Below, one piece after another: positions 30,908 through 39,558 of a stretch of 43,781 nucleotides of DNA. The stretch is taken from NCBI RefSeq assembly GCF_016056305.1, contig NZ_JAECZC010000018.1:1-43781 (forward strand), written 5' to 3'. This stretch comes from Amazonocrinis nigriterrae CENA67. GTDB lineage: Bacteria; Cyanobacteriota; Cyanobacteriia; Cyanobacteriales; Nostocaceae. Positions within the stretch are counted from its first letter, which is position 1. Each line of letters opens with the position of its first letter. A model generated the notes under the pieces. That model was not told the DNA's origin and did not search any database. It saw only the letters and a program-made list of their open reading frames with translations. A program made the translations under genes and the position numbers.

Positions 30908-33484
30908 ATGAGAATTCTATTAGTTGAAGATGATGAAGTTATTGTTCAATTACTTACCAAATCCTTGCTCAAGCAGCATTATGCTCTTGATGTTGCCAAG
31001 GATGGACAAGAAGGTTGGGATTTGGCAGAGTTATTTACATATGACTTGATTTTGCTAGATGTTTTACTACCCAAGCTCGATGGAATTAGCTTCTGTAAAC
31101 GGTTGCGAGCAAAAGGCAATCAAACACCCGTTATTTTATTAACGGCTCAAAATACCAGTACCAATAAGGTGATAGGCTTAGATGCTGGTGCTGATGATTA
31201 TGTTGCCAAACCTTTTGATCCTCAAGAATTGTTAGCCCGGATTCGTGCTTTATTACGTCGGGGTAGTGTGACTTTGCCGCCTTTGTTGGAGTGGAAAAAC
31301 CTACAACTAGACCCCAGCACTTGTGAAGTTACCTGTGATGGGAAACTTCTACATTTAACTCCTAAAGAATATGGTCTGCTTGAGTTGTTTCTTCGCAACA
31401 GTCAGCGAATATTTAGCTGTAGTGCGTTAATAGACCATCTGTGGTCTTTTGAAGAACCACCAACAGACTATACAGTCAGATCTCACATGAAAGGGTTGAG
31501 ACAAAAACTGAAAGGGGTGGGAGTTGCAGATGATCCCATTGAGACAGTTTATGGTATCGGATATAAACTCAAGCCAGCAGAAACAGAAGAGGCACACAAG
31601 GGAAGCTCAGAGTCTGCAATTAGTAGGGATAATGGACGGCGAGGACGCAAACAACAACCCCAGTTTCAAGTTACGCCCCAAAATTATGCCAATGCTGACA
31701 ATGGCAGAAACTCTCTCAAGATACTAACAATCAATTCACCCAACTTGGGAGAAACCCTTACACAAGACTTTTCTCGGCAAGGCAGTGACGGCAAAATCCA
31801 CAATCAGGTAGTAACGGGAGTGGCTCAAGTTTGGGAAAAGGCAGCACCGCAATTGGAAGAGCGAATTGCTGTGATTGAGCAAGCGTCTGCCATGTTGTTA
31901 CAGGGTAAACTCACTCAGGAAATGCGCTCAAAAGCCAAGTCACAGGCGCATAAACTGGTTGGTTCTTTGGGGATGTTTGGATCTGATGAAGGTTCTCGTC
32001 TAGCTCAAGAGATAGAAACTCTTTTGGAAGTTGACACTCTGCTAAAGCCAGCTAAATGTCAATATATCTCCCAATTGGTTGCAAAATTGCGCCAAGAACT
32101 GCAACTTTTGAACTCTGAGTATCAGCCAGAACTGCTATCAAATAATCAATTGGTGGATGAACGTCCTTTACTGTTAATTGTCAACCAGGATCAGGAATTA
32201 GCCGAGACCTTGGCAAGACAGACAAGTAGTTGGGGGTTACGAGTGCGCGCAGCACACACTGAGCGATCGCCTGTCTCAGATAAAATCACAGCTAGAGAGT
32301 TGATTGCCCAAGATTCTCCTGATATTGTGCTGCTTGACCTTGGTGCTAGCGATACCCAAGAAGACACTCTAGCTTTACTAGCAGAACTTAACGCCCGTAA
32401 GTTACCTATACCAGTTATAGTTCTCACCGACAAAGACAGTTTACTCGACCGGGTAAAAGTCGCGCGTTTGGGTGCAAGCGGTTTCTTACAAAAACCTGTG
32501 TCTCTCAACCAAGTGTTGGCAACAGTGAATCAAATTCTACAGCGTACTCGTTCTACAGAAGCAACAGTCATGATTGTAGATGATGATCCCCAGATATTGG
32601 CTGCTCTGCAAACTTTACTTGTACCTTGGGGACTGAAGGTTTACACACTAGAGAACCCCCTCCGGTTTTTGGAAGCTATGGTAGCAACTGAGCCAGATTT
32701 GCTGATTTTAGATGTAGAAATGCCAGAAGTAAGTGGTATAGAATTATGCCAAGTTGCTCGCAATGATCCCCGTTGGAGCGGAGTGCCTATCTTATTTATT
32801 ACCGCTCACAGCGATACTGTAACCAGGCAGCAGGTATTTCTAGCTGGTGCTGACGACTACATTAGCAAACCGATTGTCGAACCAGAACTGATTACCCGTA
32901 TATTTAATCGCCTAGAGCGATCGCGCTGGTTACGAAATTTAACAGAAATCGACGCTCTCACATTGGTTGCCAATCGCCGCAAGTCCACCCAAGAGATCAA
33001 TCGATACCTCCAGTGGAGTGATCAGCACCAACAGCCATTCTGCTTCGCTATTTTAGAACTAGACCAACTCAAAGAAATTAACCATAAATACGGTCATGAA
33101 GTTGGCGATCGCATCCTGTCCCGACTGGGAGAACTGTTAAGGCAGAGATTCCACAGCCAGGATATCGTCGGACGCTGGGGAGGCACAGAATTTGTAGTTG
33201 GAATGGCAGGAATGACAAAAACTGATGGAGTGCGACGACTGGCAGAAATTCTCGAAAGTTGGCAACAAATTGAGTTTACATCTGCCAACGGCAAGAGCTT
33301 TCACGCCACTTTCAGTACAGCAGTAGTTGCATATCCTGAAGATGGAGCTAATCTCCAAGCACTCTACCAAGCTGCTGATGCAATTCTGGAACAGGTAAAA
33401 GTGAATAGGGAATGGGGAACTCAGGGCCCCCACTCCCTGCGGTCGTGGGGATTAGGGGCAATGGGGAACAGGGAACAGGCTTGA
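30908..33484 (+). CDS. Multidomain response regulator: REC - winged helix - Hpt - REC - REC - degenerate GGDEF
   Basis: 858 residues. Domains: REC1 (1-120, phospho-acceptor Asp51), OmpR-type winged helix (about 128-225, LTPKEYGLLELFLRN), Hpt (about 310-410, His348 in AHKLVGSLG), REC2 (about 424-545, Asp477, with VNQD in place of the usual acidic pair), REC3 (about 550-668, Asp602, intact VDDD) and GGDEF-like (about 675-850). The last has GGTEF at 758-762 instead of GG(D/E)EF and LELDQLK instead of DxDxFK, so it is unlikely to make c-di-GMP. The protein can bind DNA and contains its own phosphorelay steps. The final 25 residues or so (NREWGTQGPHSLRSWG...) are translated G-rich repeat. It is probably the partner of the hybrid kinase encoded 144 bases downstream. 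Confidence 0.93.
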   Translation: MRILLVEDDEVIVQLLTKSLLKQHYALDVAKDGQEGWDLAELFTYDLILLDVLLPKLDGISFCKRLRAKGNQTPVILLTAQNTSTNKVIGLDAGADDYVAKPFDPQELLARIRALLRRGSVTLPPLLEWKNLQLDPSTCEVTCDGKLLHLTPKEYGLLELFLRNSQRIFSCSALIDHLWSFEEPPTDYTVRSHMKGLRQKLKGVGVADDPIETVYGIGYKLKPAETEEAHKGSSESAISRDNGRRGRKQQPQFQVTPQNYANADNGRNSLKILTINSPNLGETLTQDFSRQGSDGKIHNQVVTGVAQVWEKAAPQLEERIAVIEQASAMLLQGKLTQEMRSKAKSQAHKLVGSLGMFGSDEGSRLAQEIETLLEVDTLLKPAKCQYISQLVAKLRQELQLLNSEYQPELLSNNQLVDERPLLLIVNQDQELAETLARQTSSWGLRVRAAHTERSPVSDKITARELIAQDSPDIVLLDLGASDTQEDTLALLAELNARKLPIPVIVLTDKDSLLDRVKVARLGASGFLQKPVSLNQVLATVNQILQRTRSTEATVMIVDDDPQILAALQTLLVPWGLKVYTLENPLRFLEAMVATEPDLLILDVEMPEVSGIELCQVARNDPRWSGVPILFITAHSDTVTRQQVFLAGADDYISKPIVEPELITRIFNRLERSRWLRNLTEIDALTLVANRRKSTQEINRYLQWSDQHQQPFCFAILELDQLKEINHKYGHEVGDRILSRLGELLRQRFHSQDIVGRWGGTEFVVGMAGMTKTDGVRRLAEILESWQQIEFTSANGKSFHATFSTAVVAYPEDGANLQALYQAADAILEQVKVNREWGTQGPHSLRSWGLGAMGNREQA

Positions 33485-33619
33485 AAGTCTTTTGCTGTCC
33501 GTATTTTATTTAATCATGGTTTACTAATCTATCTGGTGATCGCTATATTTTTAGCGCCCACCTGCTGACAGCTAAAACCATATCATTATCTCCCTGCTCC
33601 CCTGCCTTTGATAGTCAAT

Positions 33620-33624
33620 GGAGG
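33620..33624 (+). promoter_or_regulatory. Ribosome-binding site fixing the kinase start
   Basis: GGAGG four bases before ATG 33629. It supports this start over the in-frame upstream codon at 33608, which has no such site. Confidence 0.8.
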
Positions 33625-33628
33625 CTAT

Positions 33629-36600
33629 ATGTCAGAATTATTACACTCCTTCTTCACCTCCAGCCCCTTTATTCCTCACGGGCATTGCTATCTCTGGAAT
33701 CCTAGTTTGGTGTGGTTACATTTGTTGTCTGATGCTCTAATTAGCCTGTCATATTATTCGATTCCTGTAACATTGCTCTATTTCGTCCACAAGCGCCAAG
33801 ATGTTCCTTTCAAAAGTCTGTTTCTCTTGTTTGGGGCTTTTATAGTTGCTTGTGCTACGACTCATGTCATGGCAATTTGGACACTTTGGTATCCAACGTA
33901 CTGGTTATCTGGTGCTGTCAAAGCTCTGACGGCAATAGTATCAGTTTACACATCATTAGTATTAATAGAATTACTGCCTAAAGCACTAGAAATTCCTAGT
34001 ACAGTCCAGTTAAAAACAGCCAACCAAAAACTGCAACAGGAAATCATTGAACGCCAAAGGGTGGAAGATGCACTACACAACAGCGAAAGGCGATTCCGAG
34101 CTATCTTTGACCAGACTTTCCAATTTATGGGGCTGCTACATCCAGATGGCACACTTTTAGAAGCCAATCAAACCGCCCTCAAATTTGGGGGACTGATGTA
34201 TGCAGATGTCATTAATCGCCCATTTTGGGAAACAGAATGGTGGACAATTGGGGAAGCTACCCAAAATCGCTTAAAAGCAGCGATCGCTCAAGCCGCATCT
34301 GGTCAATTTTTTCGTGCCGAATTTGATATCCGGGGTGCGGAAAATACACAAACAACGGTAGACTTTTCTCTTAAACCTGTATTTGATGATGCAGAAGAAG
34401 TAGTGCTACTGATTGCTGAAAGTCGTGACATTCGCGAACGCAAACAAACAGAGGCAGCATTACGTCGAGCGCATGCTGAGTTAGAAATCCGAGTTCAAGA
34501 ACGCACGGCAGAGCTATTAGAATTAAATCAAGCATTGCAGCTTGAAGTTGCCGAACGCCAACGGGTAGAGGCAAAACTCAGAAATACAACCACACTGCAA
34601 CGTGCGATTTTAGATAGTGCCAACTACACGATTATTTCCACCACATCAGACGGTATTATCCAGACTTTTAATGCAGCAGCCCAAAGATGGCTAGGATATG
34701 CCGTGCAAGAGGTTGTTGGAAAAGTAACTCCGGCAATCATCCATGACTGGGATGAAATTGTAAAAGTAGCGCAAGAAGTTTCTGAAGAACTGGGTGTAAC
34801 AATTGAGCCTGGGTTTGAAGTATTTGTGGCTCAGGCGCGGCGTGGGCAGATTGACGAGCGTGAATGGTCTTATATCCGCAAAGACGGTTCGCGCTTCCCG
34901 GTGCTGCTGTCGGTAACGGCTCTACGTGATACGGAAAACAATATTACAGGTTTTCTCGGTATTGGCAGCGATATCAGCAAACGTAAAGCAACTGAGGAAG
35001 CTTTACGCCGCAGTGAGCATCGGTATGCTTCTTTAGTACAAGCCGCACCAGTCGGGATTTTCCGTAGTGATGCCTCTGGACGCTGCATCTTTATCAACGA
35101 GCAAGGGTGCGAGATTATCGGCTCTAGTAGAGAAGAGATACTTGGTGAAGGCTGGATACAATTTTTGCATCCTGAAGACCGCGATCGCGTTCTGACGGAA
35201 TGGTATCAAACTGTACAACAAAACTTGCCTTTTAGATCGGAGTATCGTTTTTGTTGTCACGATGGCAAAAGCACTTGGGTAATATCTCAAGCAGTAACGG
35301 AGATAGAAAGTACAGGAGAAGTTACAGGCTACATTGGTACAATCACGGATATTAGCGATCGCAAACGAGCAGAGGAAGAACTACAGAAACAAGCATTTCT
35401 CCTTGACTTAACTCACGATACCATCATCGCTCTCGGGCCAAAAAGTAGGATTGAATTTTGGAATCGCGGTGCAGAAGAGATGTACGGCTGGACGAAAGCA
35501 GAAGCGATCGGTCAAATTTCTCATACACTTTTGCAAACCAAATTTCCCCAGCCACTGGCACAAATCGAAGCGGAACTTTTGCAAAATGGGCGGTGGGAAG
35601 GTGAACTTATACACACTAAACGTGATGGTACACCCGTTGTAGCTGCCAGCCGTTGGGCATTACAGCGCGACGAGCAAGGCAGACCTGAGAGAACTCTGGA
35701 GATTAATAATGATATTACCAAGCGCAAGCAAGCTGAAGAAGAACTACGCCATTTGAGTAAGGCACTGGAAAGCGCAGTAGAAGGCATCTCACAGTTAGAT
35801 ACGCAAGGACGTTATATTAAAGTCAATCCGGCTTATGCCAACGCCGTGGGTTATCAGCCAGAAGAAATAATTGGTATGGATTGGCAGGTAACAGTCCATC
35901 CAGAAGACTTAGAAAGACTCAAGGCAGCCTATGAACAAATGCTTATTCATGGCAAGGCAGAAGCAGAAGGTAGGGCAATACGAAAAGACAAATCGGTTTT
36001 TGATAAGCAAATAGTAATGGTCAAAGCCTATGACCAACAACAGCAATTCATCGGCCATTATTGCTTCATGAAGGATATTAGCGATCGCCGAGAAGTCGAA
36101 CGTCTCAAGGATGAATTTGTCTCGGTAGTCAGTCATGAATTGCGAACACCCCTAACTTCCATTGCTGGTGCTTTAGATTTGCTGGCCAGTGGAGTTTTGC
36201 AAACTACGCCTGAAGATGCTCAACGGATGTTAAATATTGCTGCTAGTAATACGGATCGGCTAGTGCGTTTAATCAACGACATCTTAGATATCGAACGCAT
36301 CGCATCGGGCAAAGTAGAAATGAACCAACAAACCTGCAATGTTGCCGACTTGATGATTGATTCAGTAGAAGTCATGGAGGAAATGGCAACCCAAGCAGGG
36401 GTGAAATTATCGGTTTCTCCTCTGTCAGCGCAAATTTGGGCTGACCCAGATCGTATAATCCAGGTGTTCACAAACTTAATCAGTAATGCGATTAAATTTT
36501 CGCCTCCAGATTCTACGGTTTGGTTGAGTGCTGAGTTAGTAACTGGGGAAGAGAATCAAAAAGCAATATCTCCAACCCTGCAAGCAGCTGATCTTACATT

Positions 36601-37687
36601 TCCCTACATTCTGTTCCAAGTTAAAGACCAAGGTCGGGGTATTCCAGCTGAAAAACTAGAATCAATCTTTGAGCGTTTTGGACAAGTTGATGCTTCGGAC
36701 TCGCGCCAAAAAGGAGGAACAGGTTTAGGTTTAGCTATTTGTCGCACAATCTTGCAGCATCATGATGGATACATCTGGGTGGAAAGTAGTTTAGGAGAAG
36801 GTAGCACTTTCTTCTTTACTTTGCCAATCATCAAAGAAGCAGACACGGGGACATCTTCACTTTCCGCATCCTCAACGATTTGGGAAGCTGACACTACATC
36901 TCCCCATCTTCCCATCGCCCCATCTTCCCATCCCCCTGTCGTACTAGCGTGCGACGATGACCCCAGTATTCGAGATGTATTACAAACTATGCTAGAACGC
37001 CAAGGCTATCGAGTCATGGCAGTAGCATCAGGGCAAGAAGCAGTAGAACAAGCAACGTTACACCATCCTGATGCAATTATCCTTAATCTCATGATGCCTG
37101 GTATGGATGGTTGGGAAACCCTTGCTGTTCTAAAACAGCAGCCAGAAACCCAGAATATTCCAGTCATTATATTGAGTGGATTGTTACCTGATGCCAATAA
37201 AGGTTTTCCAAATAATATTAGTGACTGGATTGTCAAACCGCCAAATTTTCAGTTATTGTGCCAAGCGCTGGAAAAAGCTACTGCCAAACAAAATCAATCT
37301 ATCAAGGTGCTAGTTATAGAAGACGATTTAGATTTGGCACAGGTACTGATTGCCATGTTTAATCGCTACGGCGTTACTAGCTTTTATGCCCAAACAGGAC
37401 GGGAAGCTATACAAATCAGCCAGCAAATCATCCCTGACTTGTTGGTACTGGATCTAGGATTGCCAGAATACGATGGTTTTGCGGTGGTGGATTGGCTACG
37501 ACAATATCAGCGTTTGTGCCAAGTACCGTTAGTTGTGTATACAGCACGTGATTTAGATGAAAGCGATCGCCAACGGCTAAAGTTAGGACAAACACTATTC
37601 TTCACCAAAGGACGTATTACTGCACAGGAATTTGAAAAACGAGTAATTAACTTGCTCAATCGCATGATTTCCAGCCACGATCGGTGA
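33629..37687 (+). CDS. Hybrid sensor histidine kinase with ethylene-receptor-like membrane domain, five PAS, two REC
   Basis: 1352 residues. Residues about 28-120 are three membrane helices matching the ethylene-binding domain of plant ETR1 and cyanobacterial Slr1212. The residues corresponding to ETR1 Asp25, Tyr32, Ile62, Cys65 and His69 are all present as Asp35, Tyr42, Ile72, Cys75 and His79 (GAFIVACATTH), so a copper-ethylene site is possible. Then come a coiled linker, five PAS/PAC units (about 150-820, each ending in DIxxRK/DRK), HisKA with His836 (SHELRTPL) and HATPase_c. The kinase is followed by REC1, whose acceptor Asp is Asn1153 (ILNLMMPGMDG), and REC2 with Asp1275. REC1 is therefore probably not phosphorylated. 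A Pro/Ser linker before REC1 is encoded by a short tandem repeat. It lies in a cluster with two response regulators. Confidence 0.94.
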   Translation: MSELLHSFFTSSPFIPHGHCYLWNPSLVWLHLLSDALISLSYYSIPVTLLYFVHKRQDVPFKSLFLLFGAFIVACATTHVMAIWTLWYPTYWLSGAVKALTAIVSVYTSLVLIELLPKALEIPSTVQLKTANQKLQQEIIERQRVEDALHNSERRFRAIFDQTFQFMGLLHPDGTLLEANQTALKFGGLMYADVINRPFWETEWWTIGEATQNRLKAAIAQAASGQFFRAEFDIRGAENTQTTVDFSLKPVFDDAEEVVLLIAESRDIRERKQTEAALRRAHAELEIRVQERTAELLELNQALQLEVAERQRVEAKLRNTTTLQRAILDSANYTIISTTSDGIIQTFNAAAQRWLGYAVQEVVGKVTPAIIHDWDEIVKVAQEVSEELGVTIEPGFEVFVAQARRGQIDEREWSYIRKDGSRFPVLLSVTALRDTENNITGFLGIGSDISKRKATEEALRRSEHRYASLVQAAPVGIFRSDASGRCIFINEQGCEIIGSSREEILGEGWIQFLHPEDRDRVLTEWYQTVQQNLPFRSEYRFCCHDGKSTWVISQAVTEIESTGEVTGYIGTITDISDRKRAEEELQKQAFLLDLTHDTIIALGPKSRIEFWNRGAEEMYGWTKAEAIGQISHTLLQTKFPQPLAQIEAELLQNGRWEGELIHTKRDGTPVVAASRWALQRDEQGRPERTLEINNDITKRKQAEEELRHLSKALESAVEGISQLDTQGRYIKVNPAYANAVGYQPEEIIGMDWQVTVHPEDLERLKAAYEQMLIHGKAEAEGRAIRKDKSVFDKQIVMVKAYDQQQQFIGHYCFMKDISDRREVERLKDEFVSVVSHELRTPLTSIAGALDLLASGVLQTTPEDAQRMLNIAASNTDRLVRLINDILDIERIASGKVEMNQQTCNVADLMIDSVEVMEEMATQAGVKLSVSPLSAQIWADPDRIIQVFTNLISNAIKFSPPDSTVWLSAELVTGEENQKAISPTLQAADLTFPYILFQVKDQGRGIPAEKLESIFERFGQVDASDSRQKGGTGLGLAICRTILQHHDGYIWVESSLGEGSTFFFTLPIIKEADTGTSSLSASSTIWEADTTSPHLPIAPSSHPPVVLACDDDPSIRDVLQTMLERQGYRVMAVASGQEAVEQATLHHPDAIILNLMMPGMDGWETLAVLKQQPETQNIPVIILSGLLPDANKGFPNNISDWIVKPPNFQLLCQALEKATAKQNQSIKVLVIEDDLDLAQVLIAMFNRYGVTSFYAQTGREAIQISQQIIPDLLVLDLGLPEYDGFAVVDWLRQYQRLCQVPLVVYTARDLDESDRQRLKLGQTLFFTKGRITAQEFEKRVINLLNRMISSHDR
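36902..36933. repeat. 16-bp tandem repeat in kinase linker
   Basis: CCCCATCTTCCCATCG is followed directly by CCCCATCTTCCCATCC. It encodes the Pro/Ser/His linker between the ATPase domain and REC1, another case of repeat DNA at a domain boundary. Confidence 0.85.
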
Positions 37688-37762
37688 TTACGAGTTATGG
37701 CGATCGGCAATCAACTAGTACATCATGATTACATAAAATACAGATACCAAACAACTTTCAAG

Positions 37763-37783
37763 CCTATTCCCTATTCCCTATTT
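37763..37783. repeat. Heptamer tract CCTATTC x3
   Basis: CCTATTC, CCTATTC, CCTATTT, ending seven bases before the start codon at 37790. It makes the longer upstream reading (from 37697) look like translated repeat. Confidence 0.8.
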
Positions 37784-37789
37784 GTAGAT

Positions 37790-38164
37790 ATGACTCAGAA
37801 ACGCATTCTCATCGTCGATGATGAATATGATATTCGAGCCGTGGCTGAACTCTCCTTGAAAGCAGTGGGTGCTTGGCAAGTCTCAACGGCGGCTTCAGGT
37901 AGTGAGGGAGTGGCTAAGGCGATCGCTGAACAACCAGATGTTATCCTTCTAGATGTCATGATGCCTGATATGGATGGAATCGCTACTTTTCATGCATTAC
38001 AAGCGAATCCTGCCACAAAATCCATTCCCGTTATTTTGCTGACCGCAAAGGCACAAGCCGCTGAACAACGGCGCTTTGCTGAACTAGGAGTGCAAGCAAT
38101 TATCACCAAGCCTTTCAAAGCCATGAAATTACCAACACAAATTGCAGCAGCCCTAAATTGGTAG
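37790..38164 (+). CDS. Single-domain response regulator (CheY-like)
   Basis: 124 residues from ATG 37790. Only the stretch from MTQKRILIVDDEYDIRAVAE is conserved; the frame continues upstream to 37697 but across a repeat tract. It is one REC domain with acidic pair DDE, acceptor Asp in VILLDVMMPDMDG, Thr in ILLTAKA and Lys in ITKPFKA, all intact. No output domain, so it acts as a phosphate shuttle or by protein contact. It follows the hybrid kinase by about 100 bases on the same strand and is probably its partner. A hairpin terminator lies 108 bases after its stop. Confidence 0.93.
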   Translation: MTQKRILIVDDEYDIRAVAELSLKAVGAWQVSTAASGSEGVAKAIAEQPDVILLDVMMPDMDGIATFHALQANPATKSIPVILLTAKAQAAEQRRFAELGVQAIITKPFKAMKLPTQIAAALNW

Positions 38165-38271
38165 ACTTAAAAAATTTTTCTAACTTTTTCTCATCTCCAC
38201 AATTTCTGCATTTTTCAGTTTTACAGTTAAAAGCAACTAGGAAAATACCTAATCGATAACACCTTTGCCTG

Positions 38272-38309
38272 GGGTAGAGTACAAACTCACCTCTACCCTA
38301 CTTTCTTTT
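38272..38309 (+). terminator. Rho-independent terminator of the signalling cluster
   Basis: GGGTAGAG (38272-38279) pairs with CTCTACCC (38291-38298) around an eleven-base loop, followed by TACTTTCTTTT. Confidence 0.8.
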
Positions 38310-38367
38310 CATTAATAAAAAGGGAATTTGGCTAGCTCAGTTATTAATCAAGTAATTGATTTAATAG

Positions 38368-38838
38368 TTGCTATTTAACGTAAGTGGTGAATATCAAGTG
38401 GAAGATTTAGAAAGATTTTATTCTGACCTGAAAAGATTTACATATATCCTCAAATTTCACGATAAAAATGTTGCAGAATCTTGGATAAAACAGCTACATG
38501 CTCATCTGAAACCAGAATATATAGAATCTTGTTTGATAGCAGCTATCTTTGAGTTATCTATTACAGATGTCGATACATTCCATTGGGTTTTAGATAATTT
38601 ATCTCATTGGGATACATACACTCATCTCCTCCAAGAAGTGACTAAATTCGTTGTCCAAAAACTGATTAAAGAAGGATTTATTCCTGGTCAAGATTTTAGT
38701 GCTACTTCTGAAGGAAAAATCCTAATTCATGAAAATGCAAGAAAAGTAATCATCTCAGATATTTCTCAATCTGACAATCTGTTAATTAAAAAAATTTTGC
38801 TAACCTCTCCTGAAATTCATTTCCTAACAATATCATGA
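38368..38838 (+). CDS. Hypothetical protein coupled to Mo-nitrogenase C-terminal-domain gene
   Basis: Up to 156 residues from TTG 38368; GTG 38398 would give 146 and starts at VEDLERFYSDLKRF. No family recognised. It is a soluble, helical, charged protein with aromatic residues (FTYILKFHDKNVAESWIKQL, DTFHWVLDNLSHWDTYTHLL), ending in a mixed alpha/beta region (GKILIHENARKVIISDI). The stop codon overlaps the next start as ATGA (38835-38838), so the two proteins are translated together and probably act together. The terminator upstream separates it from the signalling cluster. Start codon uncertain. Confidence 0.65.
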   Translation: MLFNVSGEYQVEDLERFYSDLKRFTYILKFHDKNVAESWIKQLHAHLKPEYIESCLIAAIFELSITDVDTFHWVLDNLSHWDTYTHLLQEVTKFVVQKLIKEGFIPGQDFSATSEGKILIHENARKVIISDISQSDNLLIKKILLTSPEIHFLTIS

Positions 38839-39128
38839 CTACCAATACATTAACTCCCATTTCTTTTGTCAATATTTTACTACAGCCTATCCGTCAATGG
38901 CTGGAATCTTTAAAAATCGAAAATTACCGATTAGCGCGATGGCTCTGCACGATTATCCCAGCAAGTTGTCCTTTTGAACGAGAAATTAAATTCTGCCATC
39001 GAACTATTATTTATATTCCCCCTCTGTGTAAGCTAAATCCTTTTTATGAACAGTTAGTCGAACTACGTTTCAAAGCTTTAACTTATTTAGCAGAGAAGTG
39101 TAATGAAGATGTGACTATTTATTGCTAA
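38835..39128 (+). CDS. Mo-dependent nitrogenase C-terminal domain protein (Mo-nitro_C)
   Basis: 97 residues. The body matches the small Mo-nitro_C domain found in cyanobacteria: YRLARWLCTIIPASCPFERE, then CHRTIIYIPPLCKLNPFYEQ and LVELRFKALTYLAEKCNEDV. The cysteines are conserved as in the family (four are visible in the domain, plus the C-terminal YC). Despite the name, stand-alone members are not nitrogenase subunits and their role is unknown; they occur mainly in nitrogen-fixing cyanobacteria, which supports the taxonomic reading of the window. It overlaps the preceding ORF by four bases (ATGA). Confidence 0.88.
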   Translation: MTTNTLTPISFVNILLQPIRQWLESLKIENYRLARWLCTIIPASCPFEREIKFCHRTIIYIPPLCKLNPFYEQLVELRFKALTYLAEKCNEDVTIYC

Positions 39129-39558
39129 GAGACCAATACGGTTCAGTTAGAGTAAAGACTCTTTGTTAAAGTCAATTTTTCTAACGTAGACGCGTAGCGG
39201 TGAAGCAATACGATATTGGGGTTTCCCCAAGTGTTTGAAACAACTAGTGGTTTGGCAACCCAATTTTAACGGGTGAAGGCGGGGAGTAGGTAGTGGAGAA
39301 AGGGTTTTTTCTATTTCTGACATTTACCTATTCCCAGCAAAGATGACTGGCCAGAGTACTAGTATTTTTCACGTCAACTTTGCTTATTAAACCAAGTTTT
39401 AGAATCTCTCTGCCTTAAAGCTAATGTCAATAATCCTGTATCAAACAAAACTTTTGACTTCAGGCGACTGACAACAGAAAGTGCGATCGCTATTCGGGTC
39501 AAATGAACAAGTCAAATGAAACTTGATAAGATTATTGTTAAAGTTTCACTTCAGCATT
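39129..39558. other. Intergenic region with dispersed repeat
   Basis: 430 bases without a gene. It contains a dispersed repeat (39135-39197), a palindrome TTGGGGTTTCCCCAA (about 39216-39230) and, near 39490, a HIP1 octamer. The remainder presumably contains the promoter of the Uma2 gene. Confidence 0.6.
39135..39197. repeat. Dispersed repeat copy (AATACGGTT...GACGCG type)
   Basis: AATACGGTTCAGTTAGAGTA through TTGTTAAAGTCAATTTTTCT to TAGACGCGTAG. It is the inverted counterpart of 17684-17746. Confidence 0.75.
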
